Assembly: GCA_001898335.1 (NCBI GenBank)
Contig: MKTS01000009.1
Span: 659,557-723,556 of the forward strand
DNA length: 64,000 nt
Reading direction: 5' to 3'
DNA from: Mucilaginibacter sp. 44-25
Lineage (GTDB): Bacteria; Bacteroidota; Bacteroidia; Sphingobacteriales; Sphingobacteriaceae
The translations under genes were made by a program, and so were the position numbers. The notes under the pieces were generated by a model. It saw only the letters and a list, made by a program, of their open reading frames with translations. It had not been told where the DNA came from and did no database searches. Below are positions 35,783 to 46,238 of the stretch, piece after piece; position 1 is the first letter of the stretch, and each line of letters begins with the position of its first letter.

Positions 35783-35800
35783 GATGGTGCGGGTTTTTAT

Positions 35801-37246
35801 TTACAGTGTTATAGGGTTTCCGAGATAATAATCGATGACCTTGCTCCTGAAAACCAGTTCATACTGTGCCTGGATGAGATCAAACTGCGATTTGTTTAAG
35901 TTAGTAAGTGAGGTATTATAATCAAGCGAGTTAACAAGCCCCACATTATAGCGCTGCTGTATCACATTAAACGCCTCTTTATTGGCCGTATACGTTTGCA
36001 GCGAACTTTGGTATTTTTTATTAGCGGCCTGTACGTCCCATACCGCCTGATAGATGATCTTGCTTAGGTTATTACGCGCCAATTGAGCGGTTACCAAAGC
36101 ATTCTCATTAGTGATTTTGGCTTTGCGCACTGATGTACGGGCACTAAAGCGGTTAAAAATGGGTATCTGTAAGCTAATACCTACCGATTGATTAAAGTTA
36201 TCGCCTATTTGCCTGAAAAACGGATAATTGGAATAAACGGGATTAAAGCCCGGCACCGTAACCGGGGTAGCCATGTTACCACCTACAAAACCCACAGTAT
36301 CCATACGGCCACTGGGCGTAACGCCTGAAACCAGCTTGCGCGCGTCTGAATAGTTGGTACCCAACTGGCCAAACAGTACAATGCTGGGGTAGTAATTGCC
36401 GCGTGCCACTTTAATATCCTGCGCGGCGGCTTTTTGCCTTGCTTCGGCCAGGCTTACATCCGGGTTTACGGCCAGGGCTGTTTTTAACACATCCTCCGGG
36501 TTAAACACGGTAGACAGGTTTTTAAATTTACTAATATCCGGCTTTTCAAAAACAATATTGGTGGCCGGGGGCATCTCCATATACTGCTTCAGCGTAAGAA
36601 CAGATAACTCCAACTGGTTTTCGGCAGTGGTATAGTTGAGTTCGGCGGTTGATTGCTGGGCCTTGGCCTGTGCCAGATCAGCAAGGGTTTGGTTACCTAC
36701 ATCGAAGTTTTTCTGCGCACGGTCAACCGTAATTTTGGCTACATCTATTTGCTGCTTTGCAGCGGTAACCAAATCCTGATTGGTTAACACCAGCAAATAT
36801 TGAGTTACAACGTTAAGGACCAGATCATTTTTGATCTTTGCAGTATAGCTGCGGTCGGCATTAAGTAATAACCTGTTTTCGATGATCTGGTTGCGTAACT
36901 GCCCGCCCTGAAAAAGGGTAACTTGTGAGGACATATTGCCGCTTAACGCCGAAATGCGCTGATTAATGAACTGGTTGGTTGAAGGGTCGATATTACGGCC
37001 AAAGTTCAAAGAAGCCTGGGGACCTGCAGTTAAATTAGGCAGCAGGTTATATTTGGATTGTTTAAGATTCTCCTCAGATAAAGCCTCGCTGAATTGCGCC
37101 TGCTTAATGGTAAGGTTGCGCTCCAGCGCAAGGTCAATGGCACGTTGCAGGGTAACCACTTCCTGGGCCTTAACGCGCATGCTTAAACCCATTAGTGATA
37201 TGAGGCAGGCAATAGTTACTTTTGTGACCGGTAAGTTTAGTTTCAT
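35801..37246 (-). CDS. TolC-family outer-membrane efflux protein
   Basis: The 481-residue protein (start at 37246) has a signal peptide ending RVKAQ and two OEP repeats rich in long helices (LERNLTIKQAQFSEALSEENLKQ, then KITNENALVTAQLARNNLSK). This is the layout of the TolC alpha-barrel and outer-membrane channel. The in-frame ATG five codons upstream (37261) is less likely, since it would add a short non-basic stretch ahead of the signal. It is first in an operon with the adaptor. Confidence 0.92.
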   Translation of the reverse strand: MKLNLPVTKVTIACLISLMGLSMRVKAQEVVTLQRAIDLALERNLTIKQAQFSEALSEENLKQSKYNLLPNLTAGPQASLNFGRNIDPSTNQFINQRISALSGNMSSQVTLFQGGQLRNQIIENRLLLNADRSYTAKIKNDLVLNVVTQYLLVLTNQDLVTAAKQQIDVAKITVDRAQKNFDVGNQTLADLAQAKAQQSTAELNYTTAENQLELSVLTLKQYMEMPPATNIVFEKPDISKFKNLSTVFNPEDVLKTALAVNPDVSLAEARQKAAAQDIKVARGNYYPSIVLFGQLGTNYSDARKLVSGVTPSGRMDTVGFVGGNMATPVTVPGFNPVYSNYPFFRQIGDNFNQSVGISLQIPIFNRFSARTSVRKAKITNENALVTAQLARNNLSKIIYQAVWDVQAANKKYQSSLQTYTANKEAFNVIQQRYNVGLVNSLDYNTSLTNLNKSQFDLIQAQYELVFRSKVIDYYLGNPITL

Positions 37247-37337
37247 ATTAAATATGTACAATTGTAAGTAACTTATATTACCTTGCCTATACAGTAGGGT
37301 AATAAAAACAACTAAGCATTAACTCCTTATTTTAATC

Positions 37338-37955
37338 ATGTACCTGGTTAAGACCCCTTGGTGGCTTAAAAAACTTTATCCGCAACTCATCTGGAACGCC
37401 GAACCGGGTAACCGTTCTATTTTTTTGACTTTTGACGACGGCCCTATACCCATTGTTACACCTTTTGTTCTAAATATTTTAAAAAAGTACGATGCCAGGG
37501 CTACGTTTTTTTGCATAGGCGATAATGTGAGTAAACATCCGGATGTATTTGAAGAGGTGAAACAGGCAGGCCACAGCATTGGCAACCACACCTATAACCA
37601 CCTGCGCGGCTGGGATACTGATGACCAGGTTTACCTGCAAAATTACCTCAAGGCCAATGAGTTGTTAAATACACCCTTATTTCGCCCTCCTTACGGCCGA
37701 ATTAAACGTTCGCAGATAAAACTATTGCAGCAGGCCCGGCCGGATATACAGATAATTATGTGGGATGTGCTTAGCGGCGACTTTGACATGAGCCTTAAGC
37801 GGGAGGAAGCCCTGAAAAATGTGACCAAAAACGCCGGCGATGGCTCCATTGTGCTTTTTCATGACAGCATAAAGGCTTTCCATAAAATGGAGTATGCGTT
37901 ACCGTTGGTGTTAGAACATTTTACCAGGCTTGGGTTTACCTTTAAAGCTTTATAG
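37338..37955 (+). CDS. Polysaccharide deacetylase (NodB homology domain)
   Basis: The 205-residue protein is little more than the catalytic domain: TFDDGP at 31-36 with the base D33 and metal ligand D34, the ligands H84 and H88 in SIGNHTYNH, and RPPYG at 116-120 with LFHD near residue 175 completing the active site. Family members remove acetyl groups from peptidoglycan, chitin-like or surface polysaccharides. There is no signal peptide, so it may be cytoplasmic or exported another way. It precedes the secreted esterase gene by 28 bases. Confidence 0.92.
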   Translation: MYLVKTPWWLKKLYPQLIWNAEPGNRSIFLTFDDGPIPIVTPFVLNILKKYDARATFFCIGDNVSKHPDVFEEVKQAGHSIGNHTYNHLRGWDTDDQVYLQNYLKANELLNTPLFRPPYGRIKRSQIKLLQQARPDIQIIMWDVLSGDFDMSLKREEALKNVTKNAGDGSIVLFHDSIKAFHKMEYALPLVLEHFTRLGFTFKAL

Positions 37956-37983
37956 GCAACATATAAATACCTATATTAACTAT

Positions 37984-38787
37984 ATGCCAAAATCTATTTT
38001 TTACTTCATCATCTTTTTAACTTCCCTGGCTTGCGCCCCATCGTTCGCGCAAGATACGGCCAGAATTATAAATGAAAATATCCATATTCCACAACTTAAC
38101 CGCGACCGCGCTATACGGATCTTTTTACCTGCCGGATATACTTCTTCCAAACGTGCATATCCTGTAATTTACATGCACGATGGCCAAAACCTTTTCAGCG
38201 GAACAAAAGACCCTGCATTTAGCTGGTATATCGACTCGTTACTCAAGACTTATCCGCCCAAGAAACAGGTAATTATTGTTGGCATTAATAATGGGCCAAA
38301 CCGTATCATGGAGTATAATGCCTGGGACAGTAAATATGGCACACAAGAGGGTGTTGCCTATACAGATTTCATTGTAAACACCCTTAAACCTCACATCGAT
38401 AGCGCATACCGTACACTTAAAGACGCTAAACACACCGTAATTGCCGGCAGCTCAATGGGTGGCTTGATATCTATGTACGCGGCCGTAAAATATCCGCGGA
38501 TATTTGGTACTGCAGGGGTATTTTCCCCTTCGTTCTGGATAGCGCCAAAGATGTATGAATTAATTGCAACCGGCCAGCCTGATATCAAAAGCCGTTTCTT
38601 TTTAGCCTGCGGCGACCAGGAAGGCGACGAAACAGCATATGTAGCCCGGATGGATAGCCTGCTATTAACAAAAGGTTTCGACAGGAAACATGTGCCTGCT
38701 CCATTGATTATGAAAGATGCCAGGCATAACGAAGCCCAATGGCGTAAAGCCTTTGCAGTGTTTTATGCGTGGTGGATAATGCAATAA
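37984..38787 (+). CDS. Secreted esterase (esterase D/PF00756 type)
   Basis: The 267-residue protein (ATG at 37984) has a signal peptide ending PSFAQ and an alpha/beta-hydrolase domain. It shows IYMHDGQNLF (62-71), the nucleophile S157 in GSSMGG and the late His in ARHNEAQW. Such enzymes cleave acetyl or feruloyl esters from polysaccharides or siderophore esters. It is likely co-transcribed with the NodB deacetylase, which would pair two deacylating activities at the cell surface. The ORF could start 18 codons earlier, inside the deacetylase gene, but the signal peptide starts here. Confidence 0.88.
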   Translation: MPKSIFYFIIFLTSLACAPSFAQDTARIINENIHIPQLNRDRAIRIFLPAGYTSSKRAYPVIYMHDGQNLFSGTKDPAFSWYIDSLLKTYPPKKQVIIVGINNGPNRIMEYNAWDSKYGTQEGVAYTDFIVNTLKPHIDSAYRTLKDAKHTVIAGSSMGGLISMYAAVKYPRIFGTAGVFSPSFWIAPKMYELIATGQPDIKSRFFLACGDQEGDETAYVARMDSLLLTKGFDRKHVPAPLIMKDARHNEAQWRKAFAVFYAWWIMQ

Positions 38788-38793
38788 GGAATA

Positions 38794-39264
38794 TTATTTG
38801 GCCACTGGCCGAGGATAAGCGGATAGCTCATAATTTAACGCCATATTTAAGATAGGGTATGGTTTGCCGGCACCGTCAGCCTCGCTGCGCCCGATAACGC
38901 GGAAGCCCAACCGTTCGTAAAATTCACACGCTTTAATATTCTGTTCGTTAACATCCACCCTGCTTATCTGTTTGTCTTCGATAGCAAATCCTATTAAACG
39001 CTTGCCGTGCCCCTTTCCAATGGCATCAGGCTTTATAAAAAGCGCCTGCACCAGGCCATCGCTAATGCCTATAAAACCGGCTATACCGTTCTCATCATCG
39101 GTGCAATAAATTTCCATCATAGGCATGTAAGTGACCAGCAAAGGCCGGTAGAAGGCAATATCATCATTAGTGAGAAATTCATGTGACTGCCTTACGGATG
39201 CCTCCCAAAGGTCAACAAGCAAAGGATATTCTGATAGCTGGGGTTGGCGGATGGTTATAGACAT
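38794..39264 (-). CDS. GNAT-family N-acetyltransferase
   Basis: The 156-residue protein shows GNAT motif A (ALFIKPDAIGKGHGKRLIGF, with the Q/R-x-x-G-x-G/A type CoA loop GKGHGK) and the motif B region NEQNIKACEFYERLGF. The acceptor may be a small amine or a protein, and nothing here decides. It ends six bases from the convergent esterase stop, so the two are back to back without room for separate terminators. Confidence 0.88.
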   Translation of the reverse strand: MSITIRQPQLSEYPLLVDLWEASVRQSHEFLTNDDIAFYRPLLVTYMPMMEIYCTDDENGIAGFIGISDGLVQALFIKPDAIGKGHGKRLIGFAIEDKQISRVDVNEQNIKACEFYERLGFRVIGRSEADGAGKPYPILNMALNYELSAYPRPVAK

Positions 39265-39456
39265 GGTAAGTTTAACAAGCTGCGATCACCAGGGTTTTAT
39301 TTGTTTCCGGTTTTTTGGCCCGGCCTTATTTAGAACATATCCAAATAACAATTGCCTAAAGCCCCTGGCGGTATTAACTGTTATAATTTGTAAATTCGCG
39401 GCTGTTGGCCCATAACGGGTTACAACATTCTTTTACCTCATAAAGATCAATTTATT

Positions 39457-41724
39457 ATGGCCTTTGATATAGACATGATCAAAAAGGTTTATGATCGCTA
39501 CAGCACCCGTGTGGATGCTGCCCGCAAAGCGACCGGTAAACCTCTTACATTAACAGAGAAAATATTATATGCCCACCTTTCTGAAGGTGATGCTTCAAAA
39601 GCTTTTGAGCGTGGTAACGACTACGTGGACTTTGCACCAGACCGCGTTGCCATGCAGGATGCTACCGCTCAAATGGCCCTGTTGCAATTTATGCAGGCCG
39701 GCCGCCCGCAGGTTGCCGTACCTTCAACCGTACATTGCGACCACTTGATACAAGCAAAAGTAGGCGCCGTTGCCGACTTAAATACCGCTGTTGATACCAA
39801 CCGCGAAGTTTACGATTTCCTTTCATCCGTATCAGACAAATACGGTATCGGTTTCTGGAAAGCCGGTGCTGGCATTATTCACCAGGTAGTGTTAGAGAAC
39901 TATGCGTTCCCTGGCGGCATGATGATCGGTACCGACTCACACACACCTAATGCAGGTGGTTTGGGTATGGTGGCTATTGGTGTTGGTGGTGCCGATGCCT
40001 GCGACGTAATGGCAGGTTTGCCATGGGAGCTAAAATTCCCTAAGCTATTAGGTGTTAAACTAACCGGTAAGCTATCTGGTTGGACATCTGCCAAGGACGT
40101 TATTCTGCGTGTTGCCGGTATACTTACCGTAAAAGGTGGTACCGGTTTCATAGTGGAGTACTTTGGCGAAGGCGCACGTTCAATGTCGGCCACCGGTAAA
40201 GCTACTATCTGTAACATGGGTGCCGAAATAGGTGCTACCACCTCTATTTTCGGTTACGATGAAAAAGCGGCTGATTACCTGCGTGGTACCAAACGTGGTG
40301 ACATTGCCGATATGGCTGATGCTATTGCTGAGCACTTAACCGGCGACGATGCAGTTTACGCTAACCCTGAACAATACTTTGACCAGGTAATTGAAATTAA
40401 CCTTGATGAGCTTGAACCACACGTAAACGGTCCGTTCACACCGGATTTGGCGTGGCCTATCTCTAAATTTGCGCAAGCCGTTAAAGAGAACAACTGGCCT
40501 GCAACCCTTGAGGTTGGTTTGATCGGTTCATGTACCAACTCATCATACGAAGACATTACCCGTTCTGCATCCATTGCACAACAGGCTATTGATAAAGGGC
40601 TGGCTACTAAAGCTGAATTTACCATTACACCGGGCTCCGAGCAGGTACGTTATACTGTTGAGCGCGATGGTTACTTAGATACCTTCGCTCAAATGGGTGG
40701 TGTGGTATTGGCTAACGCCTGCGGCCCTTGTATTGGCCAGTGGGCTCGCCATACCGATGACCCTACACGCAAAAACTCTATCATCACTTCGTTTAACCGT
40801 AACTTCGCTAAACGCCAGGATGGTAACCCTAATACCCACGCATTCGTGGCATCACCGGAGATTGTTACAGCGTTTGCTATTGCGGGCGACTTAACTTTTA
40901 ACCCGCTTACTGATACTTTAACCAACAAAAATGGCGAACAGGTGAAACTGGACGAGCCACAAGGTATTGAAATGCCGGTACGCGGTTACGCGGTTGAAGA
41001 TGCCGGTTACCAGGCCCCCGCCGAAGATGGCAGCCATGTGCAGGTAATTGTTAGCCCTACATCGGCTCGCCTGCAATTACTGGAGCCGTTTAACGCATGG
41101 GAAGGCACTGACCTTACCGGCCTGAAACTGCTGATAAAAGCTAAAGGCAAATGTACTACCGACCATATTTCTATGGCAGGCCCGTGGTTAAAGTTCCGTG
41201 GTCACCTGGATAACATTTCAAACAACATGTTGATCGGTGCTATCAATTACTTTAATAATAATGCTGATAGCGTTAAAAACCAGCTGACCGGTGAATACGG
41301 CCCGGTACCTGCTACCCAGCGCGATTACAAAGCTGCCGGCATAGGTACTGTTGTAGTTGGCGATGAGAACTACGGCGAGGGCTCATCACGTGAGCACGCC
41401 GCGATGGAACCACGCCACTTAGGTGTACGTGCCATACTGGTAAAATCATTCGCCCGTATCCACGAAACTAATCTTAAAAAACAAGGTATGCTGGCTATCA
41501 CCTTTGCTGATAGCAACGATTACGATAAAATACAGGAAGATGATATCATCGATATCACCGGCTTAACCGAGTTTGCACCTGGTAAACAACTTACCGTTGT
41601 TTTACACCATGCAAACGGCTCAACCGAAAGCTTTGCAGTAAACCACACTTACAATGCACAGCAAATTGAGTGGTTTAAAGCAGGTGGTGCGTTAAACATC
41701 ATCCGCAGACAAATGGCTTCTTAA
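39457..41724 (+). CDS. acnA: Aconitate hydratase
   Basis: The 755-residue protein has the iron-sulfur cluster cysteines in GSCTNSS (about 353-359) and [10 protein letters not shown] (about 421-430). The [25 protein letters not shown] block is typical of aconitase, and a C-terminal swivel domain carries the substrate loop [19 protein letters not shown]. The size (about 755) is that of the mitochondrial-type aconitase, used for citrate to isocitrate conversion in the TCA cycle. The symbol is given by function and not by strict orthology. It is monocistronic with its own terminator. Confidence 0.93.
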   Translation: MAFDIDMIKKVYDRYSTRVDAARKATGKPLTLTEKILYAHLSEGDASKAFERGNDYVDFAPDRVAMQDATAQMALLQFMQAGRPQVAVPSTVHCDHLIQAKVGAVADLNTAVDTNREVYDFLSSVSDKYGIGFWKAGAGIIHQVVLENYAFPGGMMIGTDSHTPNAGGLGMVAIGVGGADACDVMAGLPWELKFPKLLGVKLTGKLSGWTSAKDVILRVAGILTVKGGTGFIVEYFGEGARSMSATGKATICNMGAEIGATTSIFGYDEKAADYLRGTKRGDIADMADAIAEHLTGDDAVYANPEQYFDQVIEINLDELEPHVNGPFTPDLAWPISKFAQAVKENNWPATLEVGLIGSCTNSSYEDITRSASIAQQAIDKGLATKAEFTITPGSEQVRYTVERDGYLDTFAQMGGVVLANACGPCIGQWARHTDDPTRKNSIITSFNRNFAKRQDGNPNTHAFVASPEIVTAFAIAGDLTFNPLTDTLTNKNGEQVKLDEPQGIEMPVRGYAVEDAGYQAPAEDGSHVQVIVSPTSARLQLLEPFNAWEGTDLTGLKLLIKAKGKCTTDHISMAGPWLKFRGHLDNISNNMLIGAINYFNNNADSVKNQLTGEYGPVPATQRDYKAAGIGTVVVGDENYGEGSSREHAAMEPRHLGVRAILVKSFARIHETNLKKQGMLAITFADSNDYDKIQEDDIIDITGLTEFAPGKQLTVVLHHANGSTESFAVNHTYNAQQIEWFKAGGALNIIRRQMAS

Positions 41725-41751
41725 TAAGTTAAAAGTTAAAATTAAAAATTC

Positions 41752-41784
41752 AAAAAGCCTTTCCGTTTGGAGAGGCTTTTTTTG
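41752..41784 (+). terminator. Terminator of aconitase
   Basis: A stem of AAAAAGCCT and AGGCTTTTT with additional TCC/GGA pairing is followed by T residues, 28 bases after the stop. Confidence 0.88.
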
Positions 41785-41870
41785 TGTTAAAAAACTAAAT
41801 ACCTCCAAGGCAAATCTGCAGAATCGGTTCTTCGTTAGGAATAGCAGTAGGCATTAAATTGTCAGTGGAA

Positions 41871-42250
41871 GTAACTTTCTTTTCTCTCAAAAGAAAGTTA
41901 CCAAAGAAAAGTCGCGACTTGGTAACGTGCTACATTGGGTTGTACTTAAGCAATGCCTGTGCTATCCGCACGTTACGCTATGTCGCATTTGTTGGTGGCG
42001 GTCTGTCTGTACTCCTCTTTTCCTCTCCTGTCAGCAAAAAAGCTTTGGGCGAAGGCGGGCAGAACAATGATGGGCAGTGCGGCGGAAGGGCATAGCAATA
42101 CTTGCCTGAAGCGAGAGCCATGAGCGAACGAAGTAGCGGCAAGATTTTGCAGCCCGTGGTTCTGCCAGCTTGCAGGGCAAAGGCCTTGTGCGGCAAAGAA
42201 GCCTGTTTGCTGACTTGATCTTTGGTTACTTTGTATCAAGACAAAGTAAC
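41871..42250. repeat. Structured non-coding element with terminal hairpins
   Basis: The left end is a perfect 13-bp hairpin (GTAACTTTCTTTT-CTCTC-AAAAGAAAGTTAC, 41871-41901). The right end is a perfect 10-bp hairpin (GTTACTTTGT-ATCAAG-ACAAAGTAAC, 42225-42250). Just inside, AAAGTTACCAAAGA (from 41894) reappears inverted as TCTTTGGTTACTTT (ending 42232). Between them are the palindrome AAGTCGCGACTT (41909-41920), the inverted pair GTAACGTGC/GCACGTTAC (41922-41930, 41968-41976), and CTTGCC/GGCAAG pairing. Open frames across it are not credible genes. It may be a non-autonomous mobile element or a structured RNA gene. Confidence 0.6.
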
Positions 42251-42373
42251 AGCCCTTTGCGGCAATTGAGCGGCCTATTACTAAATTTGGCACCTGCCCA
42301 TACTAAAGAGATTGCCTCGTTCCTTGCGATGACGCACTTTATTATAGTATATTAGTCCAACCAATCTTTACCC

Positions 42374-43297
42374 ATGAAATCCTTAAAAGCTCTTATCATC
42401 CTTACATTTGCTTCATCAACCCTCTTCGCCCAAACCAACAAAAAACTGTTGAGAGACATAGCCGCCATTGGTAAAGCCGATCAGCAGTACCGTGTTGCGG
42501 CGATTGCCGAAGCTAAAAAGCATGGCACAGGGTCGGCCGAGGACAAAGCTTTAATGGCGAAGCAGTCGGCGGCGGATGTTGCTAACCTGGCCAAAATAGA
42601 GCGTATTATAACCGATTATGGCTACCCCGGCAAAACACTGGTCGGGCTAAACCTAAGCGACGTCGCTTTTAATGTGATACAGCATAACGATCTGGAAGCA
42701 CAGAAAAAATACCTGCCTGTAATTATTGAGGCAGCTGACAAGGGAGAGCTTTCGCCATCATTGATACCACTAATGGTTGATAGGGTGCGGATAGCGCAGA
42801 ACCAGCCGCAGGTTTACGGCACACAAGTGCACGAGTCAAAAAAAGGCATTTTTCAGTTATTTCCTATCGGCGACGAGGCTTTTGTGAACGACAGGCGCAA
42901 AAAAGCAGGCTTACCACCTTTACAATCCTATCTCAAAAAATGGGGAATTGACTATAAACCTGTAAGCAGTACCGCCAACCCAAACCCGCCGGGCCTTTAC
43001 TACAAAGTAACTGAGGAAGAACTACCGGCTATTGAACCCATAGGTGGCAATGAAGCTATTTTCAGTAAGCTTGTTTACCCCGAGCAGGCCAAAGCCGCCA
43101 ATGTAAACGGCTTTGTGACCGTGCAACTTACCGTAAGCGGCTCCGGTAGTACCAAAGATATTACCGTTATAAAAGGCCTGGGCTACGGCTGCGATGAAGA
43201 AGCTGTGCGTGTACTTAAAGAAGCCAAATTCACCAACAAAGCCGGCGAGGACAGCGAGATCAGGATGAGGGTACCGTTTCCGTATTCAAAGAAATAG
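42374..43297 (+). CDS. DUF6624-like and TonB C-terminal domain fusion
   Basis: The 307-residue exported protein has a signal peptide ending LFAQ. The N-terminal domain (about 25-165) shows LRDIAAIGKADQQYR, then DVAFNVIQHNDLEAQKKYLP and MVDRVRIAQNQPQVYGTQ, the pattern of DUF6624 proteins. A TonB C-terminal domain follows at about 215-305 (KLVYPEQAKAANVNGFVTVQ). It has no inner-membrane anchor of the usual TonB kind, only a cleavable signal, so it cannot be a standard energy-transducing TonB. It may bind a partner in the periplasm. It is convergent with uvrA. Confidence 0.82.
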   Translation: MKSLKALIILTFASSTLFAQTNKKLLRDIAAIGKADQQYRVAAIAEAKKHGTGSAEDKALMAKQSAADVANLAKIERIITDYGYPGKTLVGLNLSDVAFNVIQHNDLEAQKKYLPVIIEAADKGELSPSLIPLMVDRVRIAQNQPQVYGTQVHESKKGIFQLFPIGDEAFVNDRRKKAGLPPLQSYLKKWGIDYKPVSSTANPNPPGLYYKVTEEELPAIEPIGGNEAIFSKLVYPEQAKAANVNGFVTVQLTVSGSGSTKDITVIKGLGYGCDEEAVRVLKEAKFTNKAGEDSEIRMRVPFPYSKK

Positions 43298-43307
43298 CAG
43301 AAATAAC

Positions 43308-43333
43308 AAAGGCGATGATCACTCATCGCCTTT
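43308..43333. terminator. Convergent terminator between tonB-like gene and uvrA
   Basis: A perfect 11-bp stem (AAAGGCGATGA with TCATCGCCTTT) and a 4-base loop lie 10 bases after the tonB-like stop and 38 bases from the uvrA stop. A and T flanks allow use from either side. Confidence 0.85.
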
Positions 43334-43370
43334 ATTATTTCTATTATCACTTAAGGGGGAGTTAGGAGGC

Positions 43371-46238
43371 TTAAAACCGTTCCTTTAAAAATTTCCCTGT
43401 ATAACTATCTTCTTTCCTGATCAGATCTTCGGGTACACCCTCGAACACGACGTTGCCACCACGCTCGCCGCCTTCGGGACCTATGTCTATTACCCAGTCG
43501 GCACATTTGATCACGTCCATGTTATGCTCAATTACCAGGATAGTGTTACCGTTTTCTATTAAAGCATCAAATGATTTAAGAAGCTTTTTGATGTCGGCAA
43601 AGTGCAGCCCGGTAGTTGGTTCATCAAAAATGAACATGGTTTTATGCGTGTTGTTACCCTTCACCAGGAAGCTTGCCAACTTGATACGCTGCGCCTCTCC
43701 GCCTGATAATGTATTGGACGATTGGCCCAACTGCACATAACCCAAACCAACATCAACCAATGGTTTAATTTTAGCGATTATTTTAGGCTCTTTGGCAAAA
43801 AACTCAACCGCTTCATCAATGGTCATGTCCAGCACTTCAGATACATTCTTATCATTATAAGTGATATCCAGGATGTGTTGCTTAAAGCGCTTACCGCCGC
43901 AGGCCTCGCAGGTCAGGAAGATATCGGCCATAAACTGCATTTCTATCTTCACCTCACCCTCGCCCTGGCAAACATCACAACGCCCGCCTTCAACGTTAAA
44001 CGAGAATGCAGAGGGCTTTAACCCGCCTGCTTTGGAAGCCGGTTGTGCGGCGTAAAGGTTACGTATCTCATCCCATGCTTTCACATAAGTAACCGGGTTT
44101 GAGCGTGAAGAACGGCCAATAGGATTTTGGTCTACCAGCTCTACCTGTTCAATTTTATTGTAATCGCCCTCTATGCTATCAAAGGCGCCGCTTTGGTCGC
44201 CGGTATAATTACCTAAAGTTTTTTGCAGTGCAGGTGCCAGAATACGTTTCACCAAACTGGTTTTACCAGAACCGGATACCCCTGTAACCACTGTAAGCAC
44301 CCCTAACGGGAACTTGGCCGAAGCATGCTTTAAGTTGTTCTCGCGTGCACCTTTTATCTCAATATAATCATGCCACTTACGGCGATTTTTAGGAATAGCG
44401 ATTTCTTCTCTACCACTAAGGTATTTGCCGGTGAGGCTGTCGTCGTCGGTAATGATCTGGTCATAAGTGCCGGTAAAAATAAGATTACCGCCATGTGTGC
44501 CGGCCTCCGGGCCAATATCAATAATGTGGTCGGCGGCTTTCATAATTTCCTCCTCGTGCTCTACCACTAAAACGGTGTTACCCACATCACGCAGCGAACG
44601 TAAAACAGAGATCAGCCTTTCGGTATCACGCGGATGCAAGCCTATACTCGGCTCATCCAATACGTAAACCGACCCCACCAGGCTGCTACCCAATGAAGTT
44701 GCCAGGTTAATACGCTGCGATTCACCACCCGAAAGCGTGTTGGACAACCGGTTCAGCGTCAAATAACTTAACCCAACATCATTTAAAAAACGCAGGCGAC
44801 TGGTAATTTCCATCAATAGGCGCTTGCCTATTTTTTCATCGTTCTCACTTAAATTTAGTCCGTCAAAAAACTCAAGGGCCCTGTCCAACGGCATTAACAC
44901 CACATCGGTGATGGACATGCCCTCAATTTTTACATACGAAGCATCCTTACGTAACCTACTGCCCTTACAATCAGGGCAGGTAGTTTTACCGCGGTAGCGC
45001 GAAAGCAGCACTCGGTACTGTATCTTGTAGGTCTGCTCCTCCATTTCTTTGAAGAAAGCATCTAACCCACGGAAATATTGGTTACCTGTCCACAACAAAC
45101 GTTGCTGATCTTCGGTAAGCTGGTTATACTGGCGATGGATAGGAAAATCAAACTTAATGGCATTTTTCACCAGCACATCATTCCATTCACGCATTTTTTC
45201 GCCGCGCCACGGGGCTATCGCTCCTTCGTAAACAGTTTTACTCTTATCAGGGATAACCAGGTCTTCATCTATTCCTATCACTTTACCGTAACCCTCACAG
45301 CGTTTACAGGCGCCGTATGGATTATTAAAGCTAAAGAAATTTGGCGTAGGTTCTTCAAAGCGCATTCCATCCAACTCAAAGCGGTCGCAAAAAAAATGCT
45401 CCGTTTCATTTTCAGCTTCAGGTTCTTTATATCGTACGTAACAATCACCCTTTCCTTCAAAAAAGGCGGTCTGTACTGAATCTGCCAGGCGACTAATGGT
45501 TTCGTCTTCCATGTTTTTGGTAACACGGTCAATTACAATGCGCACGTGCTCATCGTAACCGTCAGACTGTTCTTGATCGGCACCTGCTTTTTTCTTTTTC
45601 TTGCCCTTAACTTCTGTATCAGCAGCAATACTTTCATCTTCCAGCAAGCTTTCAATACGGGCTAACTGCCCGTCTAATTCCACGCGCACAAAACCTTTTT
45701 GCATCAGTACGGCCAACTCCTCTTTAAGGCTGCGGTTATTATGCGGGTGCAGCGGGCATAAAACAGTTACCTGCGTTTCATCCGGCAAAGCCGAAATAAA
45801 ATTTACCACATCGGTAACGGTATCTTTCTTAACCACTCCGCCCGAAACAGGAGATATGGTTTTACCGATCCTTGAAAAAAGCAGCTTGAGGTAATCGTAT
45901 ATTTCAGTTGAGGTACCCACAGTTGAGCGCGGGTTACTGGTAATTACCTTTTGCTCTATAGCAATGGCCGGCGCTATACCTTTAATGTAGTCCACATCGG
46001 GCTTGTTCATTCGGCCCAAAAACTGGCGGGCGTATGATGATAGGCTCTCCACATAACGGCGCTGCCCCTCGGCATACAGCGTATCAAACGCTAATGACGA
46101 TTTACCCGAACCCGACATGCCGGTAACTACCACCAATTTATTCTTAGGTATGGCTACATCAAGATTCTTGAGATTGTGTACTCTTGCGCCCTTTATAATA
46201 ATATGTTTCTGCGGATCTTTATCTGCTTCTTTGATCAT
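43371..46238 (-). CDS. uvrA: Excinuclease ABC subunit A
   Basis: The protein is 955 residues from the ATG at 46238. It has two ABC ATPase halves with Walker [10 protein letters not shown] near the N-terminus and GVSGSGKTS in the second half, signatures [12 protein letters not shown] and [12 protein letters not shown], and zinc-binding Cys pairs in [14 protein letters not shown] and [14 protein letters not shown]. It recognises DNA damage with UvrB in nucleotide excision repair. In-frame ATGs also occur at 46265 and 46289. The first lies in a TGAACAATGAAC-like repeated stretch, so the shorter start is preferred with moderate certainty. Confidence 0.96.
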   Translation of the reverse strand: MIKEADKDPQKHIIIKGARVHNLKNLDVAIPKNKLVVVTGMSGSGKSSLAFDTLYAEGQRRYVESLSSYARQFLGRMNKPDVDYIKGIAPAIAIEQKVITSNPRSTVGTSTEIYDYLKLLFSRIGKTISPVSGGVVKKDTVTDVVNFISALPDETQVTVLCPLHPHNNRSLKEELAVLMQKGFVRVELDGQLARIESLLEDESIAADTEVKGKKKKKAGADQEQSDGYDEHVRIVIDRVTKNMEDETISRLADSVQTAFFEGKGDCYVRYKEPEAENETEHFFCDRFELDGMRFEEPTPNFFSFNNPYGACKRCEGYGKVIGIDEDLVIPDKSKTVYEGAIAPWRGEKMREWNDVLVKNAIKFDFPIHRQYNQLTEDQQRLLWTGNQYFRGLDAFFKEMEEQTYKIQYRVLLSRYRGKTTCPDCKGSRLRKDASYVKIEGMSITDVVLMPLDRALEFFDGLNLSENDEKIGKRLLMEITSRLRFLNDVGLSYLTLNRLSNTLSGGESQRINLATSLGSSLVGSVYVLDEPSIGLHPRDTERLISVLRSLRDVGNTVLVVEHEEEIMKAADHIIDIGPEAGTHGGNLIFTGTYDQIITDDDSLTGKYLSGREEIAIPKNRRKWHDYIEIKGARENNLKHASAKFPLGVLTVVTGVSGSGKTSLVKRILAPALQKTLGNYTGDQSGAFDSIEGDYNKIEQVELVDQNPIGRSSRSNPVTYVKAWDEIRNLYAAQPASKAGGLKPSAFSFNVEGGRCDVCQGEGEVKIEMQFMADIFLTCEACGGKRFKQHILDITYNDKNVSEVLDMTIDEAVEFFAKEPKIIAKIKPLVDVGLGYVQLGQSSNTLSGGEAQRIKLASFLVKGNNTHKTMFIFDEPTTGLHFADIKKLLKSFDALIENGNTILVIEHNMDVIKCADWVIDIGPEGGERGGNVVFEGVPEDLIRKEDSYTGKFLKERF

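Noticed and set aside
41859..42355. Several open reading frames on both strands within the repeat element
   Set aside because: They overlap each other on opposite strands, follow perfect hairpins and palindromes, and have no recognisable domain or signal; the structure explains the region better.
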